From assembly GCA_963730995.1 (NCBI GenBank), contig CAVSUB010000013.1, forward strand, positions 1,426,001 to 1,490,000: a stretch of DNA of 64,000 nt, in the 5' to 3' direction. Shown here piece by piece: positions 35,700 to 44,609 of the stretch. Source of the stretch: CAVSUB01 sp963730995. Its GTDB lineage: Bacteria; Acidobacteriota; Vicinamibacteria; Vicinamibacterales; 2-12-FULL-66-21. Under the pieces are notes generated by a model. The model was not told the origin of the DNA, searched no databases, and saw only the letters and a program-made list of their open reading frames with translations. The position numbers and the translations under genes were made by a program. Within the stretch, counting starts at the first letter, position 1. Every line of letters begins with the position of its first letter.

Positions 35700-35977
35700 T
35701 ATCTTTCAATCCACCTATCCAGCGGCAGCGACAACAGCGGATAGCGCCCTCGCAGCTCGATCACACGGTTCGCGTAGTCGGCCTTCGGGATACGGCCGGC
35801 AAGCAGCTCTGAGCGCAGACGGCGGATCTCGTAGCGATAGAGGTCCCTGACGGCGTCGCGCAGGAGCTCGGTCGTGGTGGTCGGAAGGGGCCTGAGCCCA
35901 TGACGAGCGAGCTCCTCGAGGACGCCTGGACGAAAGCGACGGGTCTCGATCACGATTGATCGCTCATTCTGTCCCAA
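35699..35977 (-). CDS. Small protein of unknown function
   Basis: 92 residues, charged, mostly helical, no membrane segment. The C-terminal half 'ELLAGRIPKADYANRVIELRGRYPLLSLPLDRW' is a well-formed pattern not expected from a shadow frame. The start is uncertain: TTG at 35977 or GTG at 35953; a nearby ATG is out of frame. The stop lies at the edge of the GGAAGC repeat. No function assigned. Confidence 0.55.
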   Translation of the reverse strand: MGQNERSIVIETRRFRPGVLEELARHGLRPLPTTTTELLRDAVRDLYRYEIRRLRSELLAGRIPKADYANRVIELRGRYPLLSLPLDRWIER

Positions 35978-36085
35978 CTTGATCCGCGCGGCGGCGATCG
36001 CTCTGCTACTATGCGGCTCACGTCACCGTCGGTGACGCGCGCGGCGCGAGCGAGCGCCGGACGATTTATCTAGAGCGAGGGCCTC

Positions 36086-36580
36086 ATGACTGACGAGCAG
36101 GAGTCATCGACCGGCGTGGCCGACGCGCTGACACGGTCGGCTGAAGTGGTCGGGACAGCACTCGGGACGGCGACGCGCGTGGCGTCGAACACGATGGACG
36201 CGGCCGGTACAGCCGCTGCCGGGGTTGCAGACACGGCGCAGGCGGCGGGCACAAGCGTCGCGAGCGCAGCAGGGGCCGTCGTCGCGAGCGCCGCCAAGCA
36301 GAGGCGAGCTGTCCGTCGCACGGTCAAGCGTGTCGCGAAGCGGGCGACGCGGGCCGTGAAGGTTGCCGCGCGCAAAGCGAAGAAGGTCGTCGGGCGCAAG
36401 ACCGCCGCCAAGAAAACGGCCCCCCGGAAGGCCGCTTCAGCCCGGAAGGCCGCTCCGGCCCCGAAGGCCGCTCGGGCGAAGAAGAAGTCGGCGAAGTCCC
36501 GCCCCAAGGCCGGGAGAAGCGGGATGAAGAAGGCCACGCGCGCCGTCGCACGGAAAGCGAAGTCAGCCCGTCGCAAGTAG
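36086..36580 (+). CDS. Histone H1-like basic protein
   Basis: 164 residues in two parts. The first (about 1-72) is rich in Ala/Thr/Val/Ser and lacks lysine. The second (about 73-164) is a Lys/Arg/Ala-rich tail with repeated KKAA, RKAA and PKAA words, like eukaryotic H1 tails and bacterial HctB/AlgP-type proteins. It would bind DNA without sequence preference and compact the nucleoid. The N-terminal half forms amphipathic helices similar to apolipoprotein-like repeats. Stop is followed 30 nt later by a strong hairpin. The tail is of low complexity, so homology calls should be made with care. Confidence 0.75.
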   Translation: MTDEQESSTGVADALTRSAEVVGTALGTATRVASNTMDAAGTAAAGVADTAQAAGTSVASAAGAVVASAAKQRRAVRRTVKRVAKRATRAVKVAARKAKKVVGRKTAAKKTAPRKAASARKAAPAPKAARAKKKSAKSRPKAGRSGMKKATRAVARKAKSARRK

Positions 36581-36610
36581 ACGCGATGAGCCGGAGCGGG
36601 GCGACGGGGT

Positions 36611-36639
36611 CCCCGGCGCGCGTCTTCTGCGCGCTGGGG
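36611..36639 (+). terminator. GC-rich hairpin after the H1-like gene
   Basis: An 11-bp stem (36611-36621 with 36629-36639, one G-T pair) around a 7-nt loop, 30 nt after the stop. There is no U-run, so it may act with Rho or only protect the 3' end. Confidence 0.4.
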
Positions 36640-36751
36640 TGAAGGCGGGGGGTCCGGCCCGCCTCCGCCGCGAAGCGGCTTCGGCGAGGTCTCGCTGGAG
36701 CGCGCCAGACTGCACGCGCGAAGGGCGGACGGGGCGAAGCCCCCCGGCTAT

Positions 36752-37300
36752 TTATTTGATTGGAGCGCCTGCGGGCGGCGGCCCGCTCTCGGGCATCGAT
36801 CGGGCGAGCGAAAGGGTGTGCTCGTAGAGGACGCCATCGGCGTTGCTGCCGAAGAAGCGAGTGTTCTGGGGATCCAGCGCGTCCGCAACCACTGCGTAGC
36901 CCGGCGCTGCCACGCCCGCGCCCAATCCGTTGCACGTCGCCGGCGCACCGGGAAGCCCTGTCCCCGCGAGGCTGAAGTTGTAGCCGCTCTTGTTGAACGT
37001 CGGGCCGCTCGTCAGGTCCGGCCCGAGGAACGCCTCGTTGGCTCCCGGCGCCATTCTGCCGAGCGTCGGAAAGTCAGGCGCGTAGAAGCCAAGCCCGCAC
37101 GTAATTGCATAGCTCAATTGCGCGCTGTTGATGGTCCGCATCGTCCCGATCGCCGACGCGACCTGTGCGGCGCCGCGGGCCCGCATCAGGCCGGGTATGG
37201 CCATCGTCATCAGAAGCCCCACGAGCGCGACCACGAACATCATGTCGATCAGCGTGAAGCCAGCTTCGCGTCGCCGCGTCGTTGCTCTGCGTGCAGTCAT
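36752..37300 (-). CDS. Type IV pilin/pseudopilin-like protein
   Basis: 182 residues. A short basic leader is followed by the prepilin peptidase site G/FTLID and a hydrophobic N-terminal helix ('MMFVVALVGLLMTMAIPG'). Position 5 of the mature protein is Asp where nearly all pilins have Glu, a conservative but unusual change. The globular part has two cysteines and resembles general secretion or type IVa pilins. ATG at 37300 is chosen to give a short leader. No other pilus or type II secretion gene is near, so it is an orphan that must use assembly genes elsewhere. Confidence 0.8.
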   Translation of the reverse strand: MTARRATTRRREAGFTLIDMMFVVALVGLLMTMAIPGLMRARGAAQVASAIGTMRTINSAQLSYAITCGLGFYAPDFPTLGRMAPGANEAFLGPDLTSGPTFNKSGYNFSLAGTGLPGAPATCNGLGAGVAAPGYAVVADALDPQNTRFFGSNADGVLYEHTLSLARSMPESGPPPAGAPIK

Positions 37301-37365
37301 TGGTTGTGCACCGTTTAGCGGACGCGGCCGAGGCATCCGTACTGCGACAATTTTCGGCAGCCTGC

Positions 37366-37389
37366 CACTTTTTCAACTGGCAAAAAGTG
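37366..37389. promoter_or_regulatory. A/T-rich dyad upstream of the pilin gene
   Basis: CACTTTTT and AAAAAGTG form a perfect 8-bp inverted repeat around an 8-nt centre. It lies about 65 nt before the pilin start and 58 nt after the TRAP permease stop. It could be a regulator site or a weak terminator; the stem is too A/T-rich for a typical one. Confidence 0.35.
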
Positions 37390-37446
37390 TCAGCTGTTAG
37401 GGTTCGTCCCCCGTCCTGCTTTTCGGCCTGTCTCTAAGTTGATGGC

Positions 37447-39394
37447 TCAGTGCGCCTTGCCCAGCGGGCCCGTTGCACCTTGTCTTGCTGCCCGCCAGAA
37501 GTGCAAGAACAGCACCACAGCAGTAAGGGCGAGGCCCAGACCGTCCGCCCAAGGCGCGGCGTAGAACAGAAAGAGGCCGCCGATCGAGAGACCCACTCGC
37601 TCGGGAAGCGACGCCCGGACGCGAACCCACCCGCCGAGACCCGCCGCGAGGGCCCCGACGCCAATGGCCGCAGTCAGACAGGTCACGGCGATTGTGCCCA
37701 GCGGACCGCGAAGGAGCGCGCCGGCGCCTTCCGGGCTCAACGTGAACACGAACGGCACCAGAAACGCCGGCAGCGTGTACTTCCACGTCAGCATCATCGT
37801 TTCGAAGGGACTCGCACCGGTGAGCGCCGCGGCCGCAAATGGCGACAGCGCCGTCGGCGGGCTGACCTCCGACAGCACGGCGTAGTAGAAGATGAACATG
37901 TGCGCCGCGAAGTCGGGTACGCCCGACTGCACCAGCGCAGGCGCGACCATGACGGCGGCGATGATGTACGACGCCGTCACGGGCACTGCCAGCCCGAGGA
38001 GCCAGACAGCAATCGCCGAATACGCAACCGTGAGAAACAGCTGCCCGCCAGCCAGAGACACGATGATGCCCGCCATCTTCAGTCCGAGTCCGGTCAACGT
38101 CACCACGCCGACGATGATCCCCGCAGTGGCCGTCGTCGCCGTGACGCCGAGCACTCCGATCGCGCCGGTCTCGAGCGCAGCCAGGAGCCGCGCGCGGCGT
38201 CAGGCTGGTTTCGCGCCGAAGGTAGCTCAGACCAACGGCGAGCATCGTTGCCCAGAAGACGGCACGGAACGCCGACATGCCCGAGACCATGAAGACCGCA
38301 ATTGCCACCAGCGACGTGAAGTGATAGCCGGACTGCTTCGTCAGCGCCCAGGCAGAGAGCGGACTGCCCTCGATCGGCTTGGTCCCGAGCCTTCGCGAGT
38401 CCGCTTCGATCATGAGGAAGATCGAGAGGTAGTAGAGAATGGTCGGCACCGTCGCCATCACCAGGACCTGGAGGTACGAGATCTTCAGGAACTCGGCGAT
38501 GAGAAATGCGGCCGCTCCGAGCGTCGGCGGTGAAAGCAGCGCGCCGATGCCGGCTGCCGAGAGAATCGCGCCGCCCACCGCGGGCCGATACCCGGCCCGA
38601 CGCAGAAGCGGCCACGAGACCGACCCCAGCATCACCGTCGTCGCGACGCCGCTGCCGGAGACAGTGCCGAGCAGAAAGCCGGCGAGCGTGACTGTGCGGC
38701 CTGGCGCGGCGCCGGAGCGTGACTTCCCCATGACGGCGAGCGCCCAGTTGATGAAGAAGGTGCCCGCGCCCGACTGCTCGAGCACCGCACCGTAGATCGT
38801 GAAAAGGATGATGTACGTCGCCGTGACGTCCAGCGGGACTCCGAAGATTCCTTCCAGGGTGATGTAGAGCGTGCCAATCAGACGATCGATCGGATAGCCG
38901 CGATGCGCGAGCAGCGGAAGGCCTATGCGATCGAACCAGGGACCGACCAGCGCGTAGACGAGGAAGGCGCCCGCCGTCGCCGGCAGGATCCAGCCGACGC
39001 TGCGTCGCGCAGCTTCGAGCACGAGGACGACGGTCAGCACGCCGAGAAGGACGTCGACGGGGAGCGGATCCGCTGCCCGATAGACGAAGCGCTCGAAATC
39101 GAAGAGCGGCCAGGTGAGCGCAGCGATCGCCGCAGCGGCGAGGATCCAGTCGAGAGCGCTGATTCGCGTCGATCGCGCCCGACGGGTCGTGGCTTCGCCG
39201 TCTGTCTGCGGCGCCGGGCCCCGCCCGCCACCACCGAATCCGGATGGTACGAGAAGAAACGTGAGCACCAGCGCGACGAGCAGAAAGCTGACGCGGTACA
39301 CCTGGGGCTGCACGACGAAGAGGACCCAGTAGAGCGCGTACAGAGACAGCCCAATCGCCAGGGCCGTCGCCAGGCGTCCGTGAATGCCGGACAA
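37447..39394 (-). pseudogene. TRAP transporter fused permease (DctQM type), frameshifted
   Basis: Inner-membrane permease of a TAXI-type TRAP transporter, with the small (DctQ-like) and large (DctM-like) subunits fused. The first frame from GTG or ATG at 39394 covers the N-terminal helices and the first half of DctM ('SGSGVATTVMLGSVSWPLL', 'GGAILSAAGIGALLSPPTLGAAAF'). The rest lies in the next frame to the stop at 37447 ('TATTATAGIIVGVVTLTG', 'SEVSPPTALSPFAAAALTG'). Joining at about 38188-38198, a CG-dinucleotide run (GCCGCGCGCGGC), rebuilds 'TPR-LLAALETGAIGVLG'. One extra base explains it. It follows its binding-protein gene by 29 nt. Confidence 0.8.
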
Positions 39395-39423
39395 CGGCCG
39401 GATCGGGGCCTCGTCCGGCGCCG

Positions 39424-40395
39424 CTACTGTGTCGTGCCCTTCTCTCGATACCAGCGCAGCGCCCCTGGGTGAAACGGTGCGGGCGAGCCCTTCGCCGCAG
39501 TCGTGAGTGAAAGGTTGCGCGCCTCGGGATGAATCGCCGCCAGCTCCTGCTGGTGCTCGAAGAGCAGCCGCGTGATGTCGTACGCGAGATCGTCCGGCAT
39601 CGCCCGATTCACGACGAGCACGTTCGCGACGCCGACGACCGGGACCGGCGCGGCGACTCCGGGGTAGGTGCCCGCTGGAATCAGGACCGTGAAATAGAGA
39701 TCGCCGTACGCCTGACGGAGCGCCGGGATCAGATCGCCGCTCGGCACGAGTCGCATCGTGATCCCAGGCGTGTGCGACAGATCCTGGACCGCCGCGGTGG
39801 GCAGGCCGCCGCTGAAGAAGAAGGCGTCGATCTTCCCGTCCTTGAGCGCGTCGCAGGACTCGGAGGCTCCGAGTCCCTGCCGGCGCACCTCGCGATCGGG
39901 ATCGATGCCGGCCGCTGACAGGAGCCGCACGGCGGTGACCTCCGTGCCACTGCCCGGCGAGCCGGTCGAGACCGTGCGACCGCGCAGATCGCTGACTCGC
40001 GTGATGTTGGAACTGGCAAGCGTCACGATATGCGTGTAGTTGGAGTAGAGCACGGCCAGGCTGACGGCCGGGACGGCGCGCCCGTTGAACGGGCCCCGCC
40101 CCGCGACGGCGTCGGCCAGGGTGTCGGCCAACGTGAACGCGATGTCGGCTCGCTCATCGCGAATCAGTTTGAGGTTGTCGACGGAGGCGGCTGTGACTTC
40201 AGCCGTTGCGCGCACATCGGGCAGCTTGTCGTTGAGGATCTTCGCGAGTCCGCCGCCGTACGGATAGTAGACGCCGCCGCTGCCGCCCGTCGCGATGGAA
40301 ATGAATCGGCTCGCCGGCCGCGTGTCGCCCTTCCCGCATCCGACCAGCGCAGCGAGCAGGATCGGAAGCGCGAACCAGCGGCGGCCTGTCGTCAC
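39424..40395 (-). CDS. TAXI-family TRAP transporter solute-binding lipoprotein
   Basis: 323 residues. An N-terminal signal with lipobox 'LVGC' is followed by the TAXI signature: 'ISIATGGSGGVYYPYGGGLAKIL', 'ADIAFTLADTLADA' and 'GRTVSTGSPGSGTEVTA'. It binds a substrate (often glutamate-like or another organic acid) in the periplasm and delivers it to the fused permease encoded 29 nt downstream. Start is GTG at 40395, 6 nt after a TAGAAT box, so the mRNA may be leaderless. The substrate cannot be inferred. Confidence 0.9.
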   Translation of the reverse strand: MTTGRRWFALPILLAALVGCGKGDTRPASRFISIATGGSGGVYYPYGGGLAKILNDKLPDVRATAEVTAASVDNLKLIRDERADIAFTLADTLADAVAGRGPFNGRAVPAVSLAVLYSNYTHIVTLASSNITRVSDLRGRTVSTGSPGSGTEVTAVRLLSAAGIDPDREVRRQGLGASESCDALKDGKIDAFFFSGGLPTAAVQDLSHTPGITMRLVPSGDLIPALRQAYGDLYFTVLIPAGTYPGVAAPVPVVGVANVLVVNRAMPDDLAYDITRLLFEHQQELAAIHPEARNLSLTTAAKGSPAPFHPGALRWYREKGTTQ

Positions 40396-40401
40396 GCTGG
40401 C

Positions 40402-40407
40402 ATTCTA
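40402..40407 (-). promoter_or_regulatory. -10-like hexamer 6 nt before the TAXI gene
   Basis: TAGAAT on the minus strand followed by GCCAGC and GTG (40395). It fits a leaderless transcript; no -35 is clear. Confidence 0.45.
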
Positions 40408-40589
40408 CTAGGATGTAGTGCGTGAATCAGTAGCAGTCGCTCCGTTGTCGCGATTGCGAAATCGAGCCGAACATCAGGACGACTCGCTAATGAATCAGGA
40501 GATACAGGCCACCACTGCGTCCCACCTGACCTCTACGGCTGGATTACACGTGCTCGGACCTTGCCATGTGTTCTTGAAGGACCCAAGGG

Positions 40590-42266
40590 TCAGCGCGTCA
40601 GCTTCCGATACTTGATCCGGTGCGGCTGGTCGGCTTCCGCACCCAGTCGGCGGTGCCGGTCCGCCTCGTAGTCCTGGTAGTTTCCCTCGAACCACACGAC
40701 CTTGCTGTCGCCCTCGAAGGCGAGCATGTGCGTGGCGAGCCGATCGAGGAACCAGCGGTCGTGGCTGATGACCACGGCACACCCTGCAAACGACAGCAGC
40801 GCCTCCTCGAGCGCGCGCAGTGTGTCGACGTCGAGGTCGTTGGTCGGTTCGTCCAGGAGCAGCAGGTTCGCGCCGCGCTTCAGCAGCTTCGCGAGATGGA
40901 CGCGATTGCGCTCACCGCCCGAGAGGGACCCGACTTTTCGCTGCTGGTCCCGCCCCTTGAAGTTGAACCAGGACACATAGGCGCGGGACGCGACGGCGCG
41001 TTTGCCCAACTCGACTTCATCGACTCCGCCCGTGATCTCTTCCCACACCGTCTTGTCCGCGCCAAGGGCGTCGCGTGACTGGTCGACGTGGCCGACCTGC
41101 ACGGTTTCGCCCAGCCGCAGCGTGCCGCCATCGGGCGTTTCCTGGCCCGTGATCATCCTGAACAGCGTCGTCTTGCCCGCGCCATTCGGTCCAATCACAC
41201 CCACGATCCCGCCGCGGGGAAGCGTGAAGCTCACGTCCTCCATCAACAGCTGATCGCCATAGGCCTTCCGGAGGCCGCGGGCCTCGACCACGATGTCGCC
41301 GAGCCGTGGGCCGGGCGGGATGTAGATCTCGACCTGGTCGATCTTCTGAGCCGTATCCTCCCTCAGCAGGTCCTCATACGCGTTCAGGCGGGCCTTTCCC
41401 TTCGCCTGCCTCGCGCGCGGCGACATGCGAATCCACTCCAGCTCGCGCTGCAAGGTGCGCTGTCGTTTTGTCTCCTGTTTTTCTTCCTGCGCGAGGCGGT
41501 TCTGCTTCTGGTCGAGCCAGGACGAGTAATTACCCTCCCATGGAATGCCAGATCCGCGATCCAGCTCCAGGATCCAACCCGCCACGTTGTCCAGAAAATA
41601 TCGATCGTGGGTCACGGCAACGACCGTGCCCGGATAGCCCTTCAGAAACTGCTCGAGCCAGGCCACGGACTCCGCGTCGAGATGGTTCGTCGGCTCGTCC
41701 AGGAGCAGCAGATCGGGCGACCGCAGCAGAAGCCGGCACAACGCGACGCGACGACGTTCGCCGCCCGATAGCGTCTGCACGTCAGCATCGGCCGGTGGCA
41801 GGCGCAAAGCATCCATCGCGAGTTCGACCCGCGAATCGAGGTCCCAGCCGTTCGCCGCCTCGATGCGGTCCTGGACTTTCCCCTGTTCCTCGAGGACTTT
41901 GTCCATCTCCTCCGCCGACAGGTCCTCGCCGAATTTCGCGTTGATCTCGTCGTAACGATTCAGGAGAGCGCGCACGCCGGCGACGCCTTCCTCGACGTTC
42001 CCGAGGACGTTCTTCGAGGGATCCAGCTTCGGTTCCTGCTGCAGGAAACCGACGGTCGTCCCCTCCGCCTGAAACGCCTCGCCGAGGAACGAACGATCCT
42101 CCCCCGCCATGATGCGAAGGAGCGTGCTCTTCCCGGCGCCGTTCAGGCCCAGCACGCCAATCTTGGCGCCCGGGAGAAACGACAGCCAGATGTCTTTGAG
42201 AACGACGTGGTCGGGAGGATGAACCTTCCCGAGGCCTTTCATCGTGTAAATGAATTGGGGAGGCAT
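40590..42266 (-). CDS. ettA: Energy-dependent translational throttle protein EttA (ABC-F)
   Basis: 558 residues, the length of EttA. Two ABC domains have Walker A 'GLNGAGKSTLLRI' and 'GPNGAGKTTLFRM', signatures 'LSGGERRRVALCRLLL' and 'LSGGERNRVHLAKLL', and no membrane region. The inter-domain linker and the 'arm' insert after the first Walker A are present. EttA binds the ribosomal E site and gates the first steps of elongation by ADP/ATP ratio. ATG at 42266 (MPPQFIYTMKGL) matches the family start; the open frame upstream runs through the GGGACTC repeat and is not coding. No operon partner. Confidence 0.92.
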   Translation of the reverse strand: MPPQFIYTMKGLGKVHPPDHVVLKDIWLSFLPGAKIGVLGLNGAGKSTLLRIMAGEDRSFLGEAFQAEGTTVGFLQQEPKLDPSKNVLGNVEEGVAGVRALLNRYDEINAKFGEDLSAEEMDKVLEEQGKVQDRIEAANGWDLDSRVELAMDALRLPPADADVQTLSGGERRRVALCRLLLRSPDLLLLDEPTNHLDAESVAWLEQFLKGYPGTVVAVTHDRYFLDNVAGWILELDRGSGIPWEGNYSSWLDQKQNRLAQEEKQETKRQRTLQRELEWIRMSPRARQAKGKARLNAYEDLLREDTAQKIDQVEIYIPPGPRLGDIVVEARGLRKAYGDQLLMEDVSFTLPRGGIVGVIGPNGAGKTTLFRMITGQETPDGGTLRLGETVQVGHVDQSRDALGADKTVWEEITGGVDEVELGKRAVASRAYVSWFNFKGRDQQRKVGSLSGGERNRVHLAKLLKRGANLLLLDEPTNDLDVDTLRALEEALLSFAGCAVVISHDRWFLDRLATHMLAFEGDSKVVWFEGNYQDYEADRHRRLGAEADQPHRIKYRKLTR

Positions 42267-42285
42267 ATTGGGTGATTCCTGTCGG

Positions 42286-42342
42286 CGCTCGGGGCTCGGC
42301 GTTCGGGACTCGGGATCCGGGACTCGGGATCCGGGACTCGGC
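42286..42342 (+). repeat. Degenerate tandem repeat, 14-bp unit GGGACTCGGGATCC
   Basis: About two and a half copies of a 14-bp unit plus related GGCTCGG words, just upstream of ettA. Inverted forms of the same words (GGGAGTCCCGAG) recur at about 42459-42495 before the ABC exporter's stop. Confidence 0.65.
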
Positions 42343-42509
42343 AAACCATTGATCACGTCGACGGACTCCGAACTCCAACTCTGACCGTTGATCAGGGTCC
42401 GGACCGTGAAATCGACTCATCCGGTTTCTCAAGCGACATCGAGAGGTTTTCCGGATCGGGAGTCCCGAGCCACGAATCCCGAGCGGCGAGTCCCGTCACC
42501 GTCTAGTGT

Positions 42510-44438
42510 CTATAACGCCCTGTCCGGCCGATTCGGAATCGACACCTTGGACGCTGCTCCGACCGGCGTGAAGTCCTCGCCGGGATTGATGAATCGATCC
42601 GCCTCGAGCTTGTACTGCTTGTCGTAGAGCGTCCGGTACCTGCCCTCGAGGGCCAGCAGCTCGGCATGCGTCCCCCGCTCGACGATCTCGCCGTGCTCGA
42701 TCACGAGAATCTGATCGGCGCTCCTGATTGTCGATAACCGGTGCGCGATCACGAACGTCGTCCGGCCCTGGCGCAGCGATCGCAACCCGTCCTGAATGAG
42801 TGCCTCGCTCTCGCTGTCGAGTGACGACGTCGCCTCGTCCAGGACGAGGAGCCGCGGGTTCGCCAGAATCGCTCGCGCGATGGCGACGCGCTGGCGCTGG
42901 CCTCCGGAGAGCTTCACGCCACGCTCGCCGACGACCGTATCGTACTTCTTCTCGAACTGATCGATGAACTCGTCAGCGTGCGCGATGCGGCTGACTTCGC
43001 GGATCTCGTCGATCGTCGCCTCCGGTCTCCCGTAGCCGATGTTGTCGCCGACAGTCCCGTCGAAGAGGAAGTTGTCCTGCAGCACGACGCCGATCTGCGA
43101 TCGGTAGTCGCGCAGTCGGATTGTTGTCAGGTCCCGGCCGTCCACCCGCAACGCTCCCGACAACGGCCTGTTGAAGGCCATCACAAGGCTGATGAGTGTG
43201 CTCTTTCCCGAGCCGCTCGACCCCACCAGTGCGGTTGTCGTGCCTGCCGGAGCCCGAAAGCTCACGTGCTTCAGCACCGGCACTCCAGGGTTGTACTCGA
43301 AGCTCACGTCGTCGAACACAATCTCTCCGTCGACGATGCCCAGGGGAGCCTTGCCGCTGTCTTCCTCGTCTTCCGTCGGCATCCGCATCAACTCGCGGAT
43401 GCGGTCGAGGCCCGCGAGAGCCTCGCTGATCTGGGTGCCGATGGAGGCGATCTGCACGACCGGCGCCGCCATGAGGCCAGTGAAGAGGATGTAGTTGATG
43501 AAGTCGCCGAGCGTCATGGTCCCAGCCAGGATCGCCCGGCCGCCGACCACGATCATCAGCACGCCGATTACACCCACGACCACCGTCGAAAACCCCGTGA
43601 TGGCCGAAACACCAGTGATCGACTGCGCGACATTGCGAAACAGGCGATGCACGCCACGCGTGAAGACCAGCTCCTCGCGCTTCTCCGCCGTGTAGGTCTT
43701 GACGATCCTGATGCCACCGAGCGTCTCGTTCAGCCGGCCGGTCACTTCCGCGTTGATCTTGCCTCTCTCCCGGAAGAGCGGCCGGAGCCGCTTGAACGCC
43801 AGCGCCATCGCGCCGCCGAAGGCGGCGAGCGCGATGATGGTGATCGATGTCAGGTACCAGTTCAGATAAAAGAGGTACGCCAGCGCGGCAATGGCGGTGA
43901 CGACGCTGCCCACGAGCTGTACGAGGCCGGATCCGACCAGGTTCCGGATGCCTTCCGCGTCGGTCATGATGCGGGAGATCAGAACGCCCGACTGCGTCGA
44001 ATCGAAATAGCGGACCGGCAGCCGCGCGACGTGCGCCTCGACCCGCCGTCGCATCTCCGTGATGGACCGCTGCGCGGCCACGCCGAGCACTTGCGAGAGC
44101 GCGAAGGACGTCACCGCCCCCACGAGCGTCGCAAGGCCGGCCACCAGAGCGAGCGGCACCAGCATCTCCGGCCGCTGCTTCCCGACGACGTCGTCGATGA
44201 GGAACTTGGAGGTTGCCGGCAGGACGAGCCCCGAGACGCGATTGACGAGCATGAGCACCAGGCCGAAAGCAAGGCGCCCTCGCCGTGACCACATCAACTC
44301 GCGCGCCTGCCGCCAGGCTTCCGTCGTGTCGAATTTCTTGTTCGGGGCCCCTGCCGCCGCCGCGCCTCCCTGACCGGAATGCCTGCCGTGCGCACGCTCC
44401 GACCGAGGAAGACGGACTCCGCCGATACCTATGGCCAT
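42510..44438 (-). CDS. ABC exporter, fused permease and ATPase (MsbA-like)
   Basis: 642 residues. Six membrane helices lie in about 50-345 and the nucleotide-binding domain in about 375-620, with Walker A 'GSSGSGKST', signature 'LSGGQRQRVAIARAIL', Walker B 'LLVLDEATSSLD' and the H-loop 'FVIAHRLSTI'. It works as a homodimer and exports lipids, peptides or drugs. Lipid A flippase MsbA is one option, but without lipid A genes nearby the substrate is open. It is not co-transcribed with the TonB gene upstream because a repeat-filled gap of 160 nt lies between. Confidence 0.9.
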   Translation of the reverse strand: MAIGIGGVRLPRSERAHGRHSGQGGAAAAGAPNKKFDTTEAWRQARELMWSRRGRLAFGLVLMLVNRVSGLVLPATSKFLIDDVVGKQRPEMLVPLALVAGLATLVGAVTSFALSQVLGVAAQRSITEMRRRVEAHVARLPVRYFDSTQSGVLISRIMTDAEGIRNLVGSGLVQLVGSVVTAIAALAYLFYLNWYLTSITIIALAAFGGAMALAFKRLRPLFRERGKINAEVTGRLNETLGGIRIVKTYTAEKREELVFTRGVHRLFRNVAQSITGVSAITGFSTVVVGVIGVLMIVVGGRAILAGTMTLGDFINYILFTGLMAAPVVQIASIGTQISEALAGLDRIRELMRMPTEDEEDSGKAPLGIVDGEIVFDDVSFEYNPGVPVLKHVSFRAPAGTTTALVGSSGSGKSTLISLVMAFNRPLSGALRVDGRDLTTIRLRDYRSQIGVVLQDNFLFDGTVGDNIGYGRPEATIDEIREVSRIAHADEFIDQFEKKYDTVVGERGVKLSGGQRQRVAIARAILANPRLLVLDEATSSLDSESEALIQDGLRSLRQGRTTFVIAHRLSTIRSADQILVIEHGEIVERGTHAELLALEGRYRTLYDKQYKLEADRFINPGEDFTPVGAASKVSIPNRPDRAL

Positions 44439-44498
44439 ATCTCCCTATGACGCGGCTCTACGGCGCCGCGGTGCACGTTCGCGCCGACGTGCTACCCC

Positions 44499-44609
44499 CA
44501 GAACCCCGAACCATTAGAACTTCTCAAACCTCTAGTCTAGAACCTAGAACCCTTAGAACCTCTGGAACCCTGGAACCCCTGGAACCCCTAGAACCTCTTC
44601 AGAACCTAA
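44499..44609 (+). repeat. Degenerate repeat of TAGAACC / GGAACCCC words
   Basis: About a dozen 7-10-bp words (AGAACC, GGAACCC) run from 44499 into the last codons of the TonB receptor gene (stop 44599-44601). It fills the whole gap between the receptor gene and the ABC exporter gene. Confidence 0.65.

Noticed and set aside
33656..35812. 718-codon plus-strand ORF opposite the HerA-like ATPase
   Set aside because: Same reason: high GC gives long antisense frames, and the minus strand has Walker A/B motifs.
37340..37375. Sigma-54 promoter (TGGCA...TGC) before the pilin gene
   Set aside because: TGGCAGG is present on the minus strand, but no GC lies 10 nt after the GG, so the -24/-12 spacing fails.
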